Assembly (NCBI RefSeq): GCF_001655055.1
Contig: NZ_LXEW01000037.1
Location: 1 to 64,000 of the forward strand
Origin: Providencia heimbachae ATCC 35613
GTDB lineage: Bacteria > Pseudomonadota > Gammaproteobacteria > Enterobacterales > Enterobacteriaceae
DNA length: 64,000 bases
Direction: 5' to 3'
The notes below the pieces were generated by a model. It made no database searches, was not told where the DNA came from, and worked only from the letters and a program-made list of their open reading frames with translations. Shown here in pieces: positions 56,260 through 64,000 of the stretch (position 1 is the stretch's first letter; every line of letters starts with the position of its first letter). A program made the translations under genes and the position numbers.

Positions 56260-57404
56260 TAAAAAGCCTCGCCAACCTGAAAATAGACCCCAGTACTATT
56301 ACGTCCAATACCAAAATCAAGTCGTACATTCATTCTTGGTTTAAATTCAAAACGATAACCAACACCAACAGTCGGCAGCCAGTGTCCTTTACCTAACTCA
56401 GATGGGGAGTCGCTCATTGTGCCTGTTCCTACCCAACCAACGACACCATGTCGCCAATCGAGTTTATGTCTTATCTCAGCTTGGCTGGTGAAAATATTGT
56501 TATCACGATAGCGCCCCTCATAATAGCCTCGCATACGATTGCCATTACCCAGCAATGAAAGTTGGTTCCAAGGTACATCACCTGTTGAGAAGCGAGCATA
56601 GTTATCAATGGCTAATACGGTTTTTTCAGTTATTTCATGGTAAAACGCATATTGTAGTTGAGTCGTTTGGAAACGAGTATCACTGCCGAAATCAGGTGCA
56701 AAATAGGTATATACTGCTTCGAATGCTTGCCCTTGATGTGCATTAGGTAAAAAATCGCGCGTATCAAAGCTGTAATAAGCACTAAGGCCTGAACTTATTA
56801 CGGAGCGACCCCCGACGGATTGCGCAAAATAGGCTTTCGCGCCAGTATCAGGATCGCTGGCATTCATCGATGAAAATTCCCAACCTAAGCCAATATAAGT
56901 GGCATCCCCTAGCTTATAGAGTGCTCTTGGGGTTATTTGGAATTCTTGCGAGTGATATTTTTCTTTATTATGGTCATTCTTACCCGCTGCGTACCCTTTT
57001 CCCCAATAATAAGTAGGGACATTATTGATGGTACCTGAAACAAATAAACGCCATTGGTCGTTATCAACAAAATTATAGTTGGTAAAATTAACACCAAAAG
57101 CGCCAGTTGATGAGGCGAAGCCACTTAAACCGATAGATGAAGGCTGCGTGATTTTATCGTCTTTATCGATGCGATATAACCCAACCAGCGCGGTGCCAAC
57201 GCCTAAACCCATTTCAGGGGTGTAAAAAGGCCCCGGTAATACACCCCAGTCGATGGCTTTAGTTTCATCGAAACTATTTTCTCCGCCCAGCTCGCTTAAC
57301 CAACTATCAATTTGTTGGCGCTCGGGGAGTATTTGTCCATGAGAAGATAGCGCAATAAAAAGGCTGAACAATGCCAGCCTTTGTAAGAGATTCAGTCTTA
57401 ACAT
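56259..57404 (-). CDS. Omp85/BamA-like outer-membrane barrel protein without POTRA domains
   Basis: The 381-residue protein has a signal peptide (about 1-23) and then goes almost directly into a surface-antigen barrel. Visible blocks are LPGPFYTPEMGLGVGTALVGLYRID, GFASSTGAFGVNFTNYNF, SFDTRDFLPNAHQGQAFEAVY, GNGNRMRGYYEGRYRDNN (the GRY/MRGY motif region) and a terminal VGEAF with C-terminal Phe. There is no room for POTRA repeats, so it resembles the short patatin-associated or stand-alone Omp85 class. It is encoded between two other exported proteins with one-base overlaps. Confidence 0.82.
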   Translation of the reverse strand: MLRLNLLQRLALFSLFIALSSHGQILPERQQIDSWLSELGGENSFDETKAIDWGVLPGPFYTPEMGLGVGTALVGLYRIDKDDKITQPSSIGLSGFASSTGAFGVNFTNYNFVDNDQWRLFVSGTINNVPTYYWGKGYAAGKNDHNKEKYHSQEFQITPRALYKLGDATYIGLGWEFSSMNASDPDTGAKAYFAQSVGGRSVISSGLSAYYSFDTRDFLPNAHQGQAFEAVYTYFAPDFGSDTRFQTTQLQYAFYHEITEKTVLAIDNYARFSTGDVPWNQLSLLGNGNRMRGYYEGRYRDNNIFTSQAEIRHKLDWRHGVVGWVGTGTMSDSPSELGKGHWLPTVGVGYRFEFKPRMNVRLDFGIGRNSTGVYFQVGEAF

Positions 57405-58423
57405 TAAAAACGGAACTCTCCAGAAATAAAGAAGCTATTGCGATTATTAAAGCCGATTTCAGTCAGAACGTTAAAGTTACGTGTTAATTCAACACGCGCG
57501 CCAACTGTGTTATTCCATTTATGGGCAAGGTGTTGTTTGACGTCAAATTTTGCATCGTCAGGAGCTAAGGCCATAAGCCTACTCAGTTCAGGAGGTAAAT
57601 CTAATTTACTGATATCGCCTTTGAAACGTTGAGTAATATCCTGATACATGGCGCCAGTCCAAATTTGCACCTTAGTATTGCCTTGGCCAGTAATTAAAGG
57701 CTCAAATACAAATTCATAACCGATTCTCGGTGTAATAACGAAAGCAGAGATATTTCCATCTAAAATATCGAGGTTAGTTTTGGTATAATTAAAGTCTAAG
57801 GTACTAAAGAATTGGTTATATCCACCTGCAAAAGTGACTCCCGCACCATAAGTTTTCCCTTTATAATCTAATTCAAAAGGCAAATCCTTACCGATATCAA
57901 GAATCTGTTCTTTTCCAAAAATTTTGACACGAGCTTTTACACTATCAAGATTGGTTGTTGATGTTCCCTTGGTTTTTCCATAAACGCCGTATACGTTCAT
58001 AAAGGGGAAAACCCAAGTATCGAGCTTTAACATATGCGATTCATTTTTACTTCGGGTATGGCCTGTCTGAATCATTAAATCATCGTTTAAATCGAATTTA
58101 ACACGAGGAATCTGCACTCCTTTTTCAGATGTAAATGCAATTTTATCGACTTTAACATCTTGACGTAGGTTCATATAACCGTAGCTAGCCCCAAAAGGTT
58201 CAGGTAAATCATAACCGCGAGCTCGGGCTTCATCTCCCCAAATAGGCAGTACGCGAGATTCATTAGAAGAAGAACGCGTAATTCCCCCTTCACTATTATT
58301 TTGTGGGACGCCAGATTCACTCATTGTCATGGAGAATAAAGGGCGGTCACTGTCGGCAAAACTGGTTGGTATACTAATCAAAGGCGAGAGAATCAGCGCA
58401 ATGCTGAGTTGAATGCGTGTCAT
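57404..58423 (-). CDS. Putative outer-membrane beta-barrel protein, first gene of the envelope trio
   Basis: The 339-residue protein has a signal peptide (ending near SFA, about residue 24). It then has alternating hydrophobic and polar strands (e.g. YGYMNLRQDVKVD, STLDFNYTKTNLD, TGAMYQDITQRFKG) and the outer-membrane end FFISGEFRF with C-terminal Phe. I do not recognise a named family. I start at the ATG at 58423; the frame opens at a TTG at 58435. It overlaps the Omp85-like gene by one base and leads the three-gene operon. Confidence 0.7.
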   Translation of the reverse strand: MTRIQLSIALILSPLISIPTSFADSDRPLFSMTMSESGVPQNNSEGGITRSSSNESRVLPIWGDEARARGYDLPEPFGASYGYMNLRQDVKVDKIAFTSEKGVQIPRVKFDLNDDLMIQTGHTRSKNESHMLKLDTWVFPFMNVYGVYGKTKGTSTTNLDSVKARVKIFGKEQILDIGKDLPFELDYKGKTYGAGVTFAGGYNQFFSTLDFNYTKTNLDILDGNISAFVITPRIGYEFVFEPLITGQGNTKVQIWTGAMYQDITQRFKGDISKLDLPPELSRLMALAPDDAKFDVKQHLAHKWNNTVGARVELTRNFNVLTEIGFNNRNSFFISGEFRF

Positions 58424-58665
58424 AAATGGGCTCAATCTTCTAAAATCAAGAAGTGTAAAAAGGTGAATAACTAAATTTATATATATATAGTTAGAATATT
58501 AACACAGTGAATGGCTTTAGAGATGGCTCATGATGCTTTTTTTTTAAAGATAGGTAATCAATAACACTTGTTGATAATCAACCAGTGGAAATGATTTAAG
58601 AAGAAAATAATCAACATTTTGTGCCGATAACGCGCTCGCCATCGACACAAAATAGGAATTAATGG

Positions 58666-58848
58666 TTATTTTTTATTTTGCTGATGAAAATTAACGCGCT
58701 CATGGAAGTATGTTTTTAAGTGATCTTCCATCTGATGAATTTTTTGTTCTAAGGCATTAACAAAAACATCATCATTATTCATATTAAAAACGCGTTGCAT
58801 GGCTAAATCATCAACGTATTCTTCTTGCTCTTTAGTTAAATTAGACAT
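58666..58848 (-). CDS. Small acidic helical protein, 60 residues
   Basis: I do not recognise this protein. It is rich in charged residues and predicted helical throughout: TKEQEEYVDDLAMQRVFNMNNDD and then ALEQKIHQMEDHLKTYFHERV, with no signal or membrane segment. Codon use, an AGGCGA-type ribosome site and coherent amphipathic character support a real gene. It stands alone between the envelope operon and the divergent DUF4026 gene. Small helical proteins of this kind often bind other proteins, but no partner can be named. Confidence 0.6.
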   Translation of the reverse strand: MSNLTKEQEEYVDDLAMQRVFNMNNDDVFVNALEQKIHQMEDHLKTYFHERVNFHQQNKK

Positions 58849-59106
58849 ATTTCATCGCCTATATTGGAATGCAATTTAATTACTTCATCTGCAAAATACG
58901 GCTCAGCAGATAATCAATAGGGCACTATTGTGCCTCAGTGGATACAGTATGAAAAGTAGAATAAATCATTGTCGAATAATGATAATTCATTAGCCTAGGG
59001 TAAATGCAAGGAATGAAATCACAATATTAATTTGTTAAGAATAATCACAATATTCTTAATGAATATAAGCTGATATCCTCAAGCAAACAAATTACAGGTT
59101 TAAATA

Positions 59107-60564
59107 ATGAACAATAAACAACAATACCTCGATATTGCGGCTGGGGAAGGGGAAAAAGAAGCTTCCATGATGGTGGCTATTCCTGAGTTTGAACTGACAT
59201 CTTTGCAACTTGAGCAACGTTTAGAAGAACAAACTTATTTCACTGATGGTGAAATTGACTATATACCAGAAGAGAGTGGTTTCTTTTTTTCATGTAAAAA
59301 GGGTGAAGAAGAACTGCGCTTTTATATCTCATTGGTCGATAGTGATCCAGACTATGTAATTAACCCATACTTTGCAACAGATCCGATTAGCCCAGAATTA
59401 TATGCTCAAGCCAGTTCTGCAAAGCAAGCCGTTATTGTTGAATGTATGTTCCAAGAGCAGCCTTTAATTAATTATCTTCAGCAGTTAAAAATCATCCAAA
59501 TACTAGTACCTGATTTATTATTAGGATTAGATATTTCCGCAGCAGGAAAAGTATTTACACGAGAATGGTTAAATTTCCAACTCATTGACGATTTAATGCC
59601 AAGCATTGATTCACTGTATGTGGTACATGCTATTTACGATCAAGAAGGTAATGAAGAAACACCAGAAGAAGAACGTGCACCGACCATGTATTGGTTCCAT
59701 ACCCACGGTTTAGCGCGTTGCGGTTTATCTGAAGCTGAAATTATTATTCCGCACCCGATTGCTTCTTATTACGGGATCCCTGAGTTGTTTTGGAGTTTTG
59801 TGAATAACAGCATTACTCAGGGGAAAATTGTATTTAATGAACCGATTTTTATCGGGCAAACACAAACGGGTTATGAATATCTCGTGGCTGTACCCTTTGA
59901 AGAAGGGTTATTGCACGTCGGGCAATCAACCGCTGTGGATGATTTAAAACCGCTTGAAGAAATGAATTTTGAATTTGGCGATGCTAATTCTGAGCGCTTT
60001 ATGGGGGATTGGCATGATAGAGACGAGTCTCATCAGCACCCCTCAGTAATGTTGTTCCGTGTTACACAAGAAAACCCAATACTTGAGAGCTTCTTCCAAG
60101 GCTTTGAAGATCAAAATGCCATCATGTTTATGCGAACGGACGAAGAGACCGCAGATATGTCACGTAAAGCAAAACTGCGTTGGGAGTATTTTACGCATAT
60201 GCTTGATAATTATGGTCCAAAGCCTATTGCTCAGAAGAAAGGTTTCTTTGCAAAATTTATGAGTAAATCGGAAGAAGAAACTGAAACTGAATGGCGTTTT
60301 TTAGTGAAATGCGGTATCACTTATCATGATGCAGAAGAGGATTATGATGGTCATGAGCATATGTGGTTTGAGCCAATTTCTTGGCAAGGGGAGCAGTTCG
60401 AAGGGCGTCTAATCAATCATCCCTTTTATGTACAAACCATGCAAGAAGGTGAAGTTTATCCGTTAACTCGCGAAGATATTACAGATTGGACTATTTATTT
60501 TCAGGATGGGAGCTATACACCTGATACAATCTATAAATTACTTAGCGGTGCTCAAGTTCATTAA
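59107..60564 (+). CDS. DUF4026/DUF2314-type protein
   Basis: The 485-residue acidic, soluble protein shows the layout of DUF4026 proteins in its N-terminal two thirds (e.g. PTMYWFHTHGLARCGLSEAEIIIPHPIAS). Its C-terminal part (about 395-480) is DUF2314-like: WRFLVKCGITYHDAEEDYDGHEHMWFEPISWQGEQFEGRLINHPFYVQ and EDITDWTIYF. The function is unknown. No export signal is seen, so it is probably cytoplasmic. It is followed by a weak hairpin and recX. It has no obvious functional link to either neighbour. Confidence 0.75.
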   Translation: MNNKQQYLDIAAGEGEKEASMMVAIPEFELTSLQLEQRLEEQTYFTDGEIDYIPEESGFFFSCKKGEEELRFYISLVDSDPDYVINPYFATDPISPELYAQASSAKQAVIVECMFQEQPLINYLQQLKIIQILVPDLLLGLDISAAGKVFTREWLNFQLIDDLMPSIDSLYVVHAIYDQEGNEETPEEERAPTMYWFHTHGLARCGLSEAEIIIPHPIASYYGIPELFWSFVNNSITQGKIVFNEPIFIGQTQTGYEYLVAVPFEEGLLHVGQSTAVDDLKPLEEMNFEFGDANSERFMGDWHDRDESHQHPSVMLFRVTQENPILESFFQGFEDQNAIMFMRTDEETADMSRKAKLRWEYFTHMLDNYGPKPIAQKKGFFAKFMSKSEEETETEWRFLVKCGITYHDAEEDYDGHEHMWFEPISWQGEQFEGRLINHPFYVQTMQEGEVYPLTREDITDWTIYFQDGSYTPDTIYKLLSGAQVH

Positions 60565-60572
60565 CACGGATT

Positions 60573-60598
60573 GGGCACGCTAAAGTGCCCACTCATTT
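60573..60598 (+). terminator. Hairpin between the DUF4026 gene and recX
   Basis: GGGCAC pairs with GTGCCC around a six-base loop, followed within five bases by a run of T. The stem is short but G+C rich. It may reduce, rather than stop, transcription into recX. Confidence 0.55.
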
Positions 60599-60621
60599 TT
60601 AATGACAAAAGACGTAGCCTA

Positions 60622-61083
60622 ATGAATGATTCCGAACTTTATCAATATGCCCTCTTTTTACTTTCCCGCCGTGATTACGGTAAAGCAGAATTATTTGCTC
60701 GAATGAAACGCAGAATGTATGAAAAGAATGAAGGCATCATTGATGAAGCTTTAATTGAGGCCGTCTTAGTCAGACTGAGCGAACAGCATTTTCTTGATGA
60801 TGATCGCGTTGTCTCTTTATTGATGCAAGGTTATGTCCGAAAAGGGTATGGCCCATTACGAATTAAACAAGAGATGCGGCAAAAAGGTTTTATCGAATCG
60901 CTTGTCGATAAACATTTCGAGGGCATTGACGTTGATTGGTTTGAAAAAGCGGCTGAAGTGCGCAGTAAAAAATTTGGTGATGAGTTACCTAGTGATTTTA
61001 AAGAAAAAAGCCGGCAAATTCGTTATTTACAGTATCGTGGTTTTTTCGGTGATATGATTTTTGAGATTTTTAAAAACGAATAA
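60622..61083 (+). CDS. RecX-family regulatory protein
   Basis: The 153-residue protein has RecX-type three-helix repeats: ALFLLSRRDYGKAELFARMKRR, LIEAVLVRLSEQHFLDDDRVVSLLMQGYVRKGYGPLRIKQEMRQKGF and a C-terminal repeat with RQIRYLQYRGFFGDMIFEIF. RecX proteins bind RecA filaments and inhibit recombination activity. It is not next to recA, where recX normally lies in enterobacteria, so it may be the relocated recX or a paralogue. I start at 60622 (MNDSELYQYALF); an open frame further up has no conserved sequence. The ribosome site is weak. Confidence 0.8.
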   Translation: MNDSELYQYALFLLSRRDYGKAELFARMKRRMYEKNEGIIDEALIEAVLVRLSEQHFLDDDRVVSLLMQGYVRKGYGPLRIKQEMRQKGFIESLVDKHFEGIDVDWFEKAAEVRSKKFGDELPSDFKEKSRQIRYLQYRGFFGDMIFEIFKNE

Positions 61084-61192
61084 TTGTCCAATCAAACACC
61101 TTCATTTTTCACTATCATTTTACCTACTGATGACTTTTAAAATCGAAATTTCACGAATAAATTGTGATTTCTGTATCTCTTTTAGGATTAAT

Positions 61193-61223
61193 TGTTAACG
61201 TTAACATCAATTAGTCATATAAT
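61193..61223 (+). promoter_or_regulatory. Porin promoter with LacI-type palindromic operator
   Basis: TGTTAACGTTAACA (61193-61206) is a perfect 14-bp palindrome with a central CG, the hallmark of LacI/GalR-family operators. It overlaps a -35-like TTAACG (61195-61200), which is 17 bases from a perfect TATAAT (61218-61223). It differs from the GntR core TGTTACCGGTAACA at only two symmetric positions. The controlling repressor is therefore GntR or a close relative; which one cannot be decided. Confidence 0.7.
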
Positions 61224-61328
61224 ACCCGCTCATAATCTAAACAATAATATTATTTCATATAAAACAAGGTTCTGTTTGGTTGCGATGTGCAGCCTATATT
61301 TATCGGTTTAATTCAAATAGGTATTAAT

Positions 61329-62732
61329 ATGAAGAAATTCACGGTATCTGCCATTGCAATGGCTTTAATTGCAGTTTTTCCTACAGTGAGTCAGGCTGAA
61401 ACAGATTTAAGTAAAATCGAAGCGAGATTACAAGCACTTGAAAAAAGAGCGGAACAAGCAGAGTTGAGAGCGGCAGCGGCCGAACATAAAGCACAACAGC
61501 TTGAGCAAATTATGGCGTCAAAAAATGTGTCGACTCAAGTCACTCAGTCTGCATTATCACCAAAATCAGAACCATTAAAAACTTCAAAACCCGCAGTGGG
61601 TGTGCAATATAACCATGAATATGGTGAGTTAAAGCTTTACGGTGATGTGGAATTCAATATGGATGCAGCCAGTAGAAAAGGGCAAATTACCTCAATTCGT
61701 ACTGCATTAGGCAAAGACAAGGAGCCAAACAAAAGTGATAACTGGGATATTAATGGGCGTATTTTAATTGGGTTAGATGGTAAGCATACTAAAGATAATG
61801 GTAACTATGCCGGTTTTACTGTGCAACCTCTTGCAGACATGACAGGGAAAATGAATTTAGATGATGCGGCTTTTTATTTCGGGCAACAAAATCACTGGGA
61901 AGCTAAAATAGGCCGTTATGAAGCTTATGACATGTTCCCATTAGGCCAAGATACTTTTATCCAATATTCCGGTAATACAGCTAATGATCTCTATGGGGAT
62001 GGCTTTGGTTATATTTATATGATGAAAGAAGGGCGAGGGCGCTCTGGTGATGGTGGAAGCGTACAGTTATCTAAATCACTCGATGATTGGTATTTTGAAA
62101 TTAATGCGTTAGTGGAAGATGGAACCTCTCTATTTGATAGCGACACCTACCATGGTTATCAATTAGATAATAAGAAAAATGTCATTTATTTACGTCCTGT
62201 TATCGCATGGCAGCCTAACGCTTTTAAAATTGCGGCAGCGATGGAATCGCAAGTTATTAATAATGCGTATGGCGGCGCTGTTGATGGTAAATGGCAGGAT
62301 ATGTCGAAACGCAATGGTTATGGCATGACATTGGGTTGGAACACGCTAGAAAAAGATCCGGACAACGGTCTTCAGTTAACATTGAGTACCGCTTATTTAG
62401 ATGCAACCTCGGAAAAAGATTTATCGGTTGGCGGTTACGGTTTATGGCGTAAGCTCCAGTTAGGGTATATTTTTGCCCATAATGATATCAAAGATTTTAA
62501 TATCGATAATATTTCAGCTGACTCTAATTCAGTACTGAATAGGGTACCTGGCAAATATGATATCCACACGGTGTACACTTCCTATGAATTACCTAAGATT
62601 TTAGACTTAGATAACTACAAAATTTATCTTGGTGCCTATTATTCAAGAATTAATGCTGATAACCAGAACATGGTAAGTGGTCACGATGATGATCGTTATG
62701 GTTTTCGTGCTCGTTTTAAATATTTTTTCTAA
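61329..62732 (+). CDS. Carbohydrate porin with N-terminal coiled coil (LamB/ScrY-like)
   Basis: The 467-residue protein has a signal peptide (about 1-23, ending SQA). A short coiled coil follows (about 26-66, Ala/Glu-rich heptads such as LSKIEARLQALEKRAEQAEL), then a barrel that ends RFKYFF with the terminal Phe of outer-membrane proteins. The coiled coil before an 18-strand sugar barrel is typical of ScrY/BglH/RafY-type porins. The sugar cannot be read from sequence. I start at 61329, which begins the signal peptide; an upstream in-frame ATG at 61287 does not. The promoter carries a LacI-type operator close to the GntR consensus. Confidence 0.85.
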   Translation: MKKFTVSAIAMALIAVFPTVSQAETDLSKIEARLQALEKRAEQAELRAAAAEHKAQQLEQIMASKNVSTQVTQSALSPKSEPLKTSKPAVGVQYNHEYGELKLYGDVEFNMDAASRKGQITSIRTALGKDKEPNKSDNWDINGRILIGLDGKHTKDNGNYAGFTVQPLADMTGKMNLDDAAFYFGQQNHWEAKIGRYEAYDMFPLGQDTFIQYSGNTANDLYGDGFGYIYMMKEGRGRSGDGGSVQLSKSLDDWYFEINALVEDGTSLFDSDTYHGYQLDNKKNVIYLRPVIAWQPNAFKIAAAMESQVINNAYGGAVDGKWQDMSKRNGYGMTLGWNTLEKDPDNGLQLTLSTAYLDATSEKDLSVGGYGLWRKLQLGYIFAHNDIKDFNIDNISADSNSVLNRVPGKYDIHTVYTSYELPKILDLDNYKIYLGAYYSRINADNQNMVSGHDDDRYGFRARFKYFF

Positions 62733-62747
62733 AGATAAAAATAATTT

Positions 62748-62789
62748 ATTTCCCCTAGTTTGCCGAGAAAACTGGGGGAAATGTTTTTT
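62748..62789 (+). terminator. Terminator after the porin gene
   Basis: ATTTCCCCTAGTTT pairs, with one mismatch-type position, with the inverted AAACTGGGGGAAAT around a short loop, followed by six T residues. It separates the porin from dcuC. Confidence 0.85.
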
Positions 62790-62949
62790 ATAAATATCGA
62801 AAAAAGAATTATTATTTATTTTTCTTGTGTTTTTACTCATTTCTATATTAAAAAACATCTGCTGATATGATCGGCGTCAGTGAATTTTGCTTAACTATTA
62901 GGCAGAGTGATTTTCTATAATGATAAAATGAGACAGGCAGGAGAAATAA

Positions 62950-64000
62950 ATGATTGAGCTCTTAATTGGCGTAATTGTCGCCTTTGGGGTTGGGCGCTAT
63001 ATCATAAAGGGCTACTCGGCAACGGGTGTGTTGATGACAGGGGGGATTCTACTTCTTATTATCACCGCAATAATGGGGAAAAATATTTTACCTGAATCTG
63101 TGAAAGCGACGGGGTGGCGCGTAACAGATATTTTAGAATACATAAAATTCCTATTAATGAGCCGAGGTGGTGACCTCGGAATGATGATCATGGTGTTATG
63201 TGGGTTTGCATCTTATATGACCCATATTGGTGCCAATGATGTGGTTGTTAAAATTGCATCAAAGCCACTGAAAATGATCAACTCTCCTTATATACTGATG
63301 GTTGCGGCATATATTATTGCTTGTTTGATGTCATTGGCTGTTTCATCTGCAACGGGTCTCGGTGTTTTGTTAATGGCAACGTTATTCCCTGTGATGGTGA
63401 ATGTCGGAATTAGCCGTGGCGCAGCAGCTGCTATCTGTGCATCACCCGCAGCAATTATTTTAGCGCCAACATCTGGGGACGTTATTTTAGCGGCGCAAGC
63501 GGCTGAAATGCCATTGATTGATTTTGCGTTTAAAACCACATTACCAATTTCCATTGCCGCGATTGTTGCTATGTCTATCGCTCATTTCTTTTGGCAGCGT
63601 TATCTTGATAAGAAAGAAAACGTTAAAACTGAGATGCTTGATGTCAACGAAATCAAAACCCATGCGCCTTCGTTTTATGCGGTCTTACCCTTCACACCAA
63701 TTATTGGTGTATTAGTATTTGATGGTAAATGGGCACCAGAACTGCATATAGTCACTATTATTGTTGGTTGTATTATATTAGCTGCACTGATTGAGTTTGC
63801 TCGTAGCTTCAGTGCCAAGCATGTGTATGGCGGGTTAGAGGTTTGCTATAGAGGTATGGCCGACGCATTTGCAACTGTCGTGATGCTTTTGGTCGCAGCC
63901 GGTGTATTTGCGCAAGGTTTAAGTACTATTGGCTTTATTAGTGGGCTGATTGACCTTGCCCAGTCATTTGGCTCTGGCGCGATTGTGATGATGATTGCAT
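62950..64000 (+). CDS. dcuC: C4-dicarboxylate transporter DcuC (partial, runs off the right edge)
   Basis: The first 350 residues are visible and remain open to the window end. They follow E. coli DcuC closely: RYIIKGYSATGVLMTGG, LLMSRGGDLGMMIMVLCGFASYMTHIGAND, MSLAVSSATGLGVLLMATLFPVMVNVGISRGAAAAICASP and FWQRYLDKKE. DcuC is an inner-membrane carrier used in anaerobic growth for succinate efflux and fumarate or malate exchange. AGGAG precedes the ATG. FNR and ArcA control would be expected; I did not find a clear FNR site in the roughly 160 bases between the porin terminator and the start. Confidence 0.95.
   Translation, partial: MIELLIGVIVAFGVGRYIIKGYSATGVLMTGGILLLIITAIMGKNILPESVKATGWRVTDILEYIKFLLMSRGGDLGMMIMVLCGFASYMTHIGANDVVVKIASKPLKMINSPYILMVAAYIIACLMSLAVSSATGLGVLLMATLFPVMVNVGISRGAAAAICASPAAIILAPTSGDVILAAQAAEMPLIDFAFKTTLPISIAAIVAMSIAHFFWQRYLDKKENVKTEMLDVNEIKTHAPSFYAVLPFTPIIGVLVFDGKWAPELHIVTIIVGCIILAALIEFARSFSAKHVYGGLEVCYRGMADAFATVVMLLVAAGVFAQGLSTIGFISGLIDLAQSFGSGAIVMMIA

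Noticed and set aside
62790-62949. FNR site before dcuC
   Set aside because: GATC-containing words are present, but no TTGAT-N4-ATCAA arrangement was found.

Overview
The window comes from an A+T-rich enterobacterium of the Morganellaceae, most likely Providencia. The evidence is the gene order, the protein identities, an MR/P-type fimbrial operon, an MrpJ-type regulator and a peptidoglycan O-acetylation cluster. This assignment is inferred from content; no marker rRNA gene is present.

The left half (about 0.6-29.5 kb) follows the E. coli order metA-aceBAK-iclR-metH-lysC-pgi-ubiCA-plsB-dgkA-lexA-zur, with local insertions. Between aceK and iclR lie edd-eda (Entner-Doudoroff pathway), an exported DUF1460 protein, an orphan MrpJ-type regulator and the lipoprotein amidase AmiD. 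Between metH and lysC lie an unrecognised protein and a secreted Sel1-repeat protein. dinF is missing between lexA and zur. Several classical control signals are readable: tandem MetJ boxes before metA, a terminator-like hairpin between aceA and aceK, two SOS boxes before lexA, and weak IclR-type sites before aceB and iclR.

From 29.5 to 38.6 kb there is a chaperone-usher fimbrial operon (major pilin, usher, chaperone, three minor pilins and an MrpH-like adhesin). It converges on a membrane-anchored winged-helix regulator with a FidL-like partner.

From 39.1 to 45.7 kb lies the most interesting locus. A TonB-dependent receptor adjoins a five-gene, translationally coupled operon: Tat-type binding protein, FecCD-type permease, ATPase, SAM methyltransferase and ModD. 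Each of the two transcription units has a 24-bp palindrome of the form CG(T/A)TAT-N12-ATAACG, the layout of a ModE operator. I read this as a molybdate/tungstate (or Mo-chelate) uptake system that includes an outer-membrane step.

From 45.9 to 49.2 kb are gntR, gntK and gntU. GntR-type operators before gntK and edd tie gluconate uptake and phosphorylation to the Entner-Doudoroff genes. A near-variant of the same palindrome sits on the promoter of a sugar porin at 61.3 kb.

The right part (49.3-64 kb) is largely about the cell envelope: an ape-patB-patA peptidoglycan O-acetylation cluster; a tandem array of a dispersed palindromic repeat with a 129-bp period; the glucosaminidase gene bax; a three-gene envelope operon (DUF4056 lipoprotein, Omp85-type barrel, second barrel); a DUF4026/DUF2314 protein; a stand-alone recX; a carbohydrate porin; and dcuC, which runs off the right edge. 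I saw no tRNA, rRNA, CRISPR array, insertion sequence or prophage.
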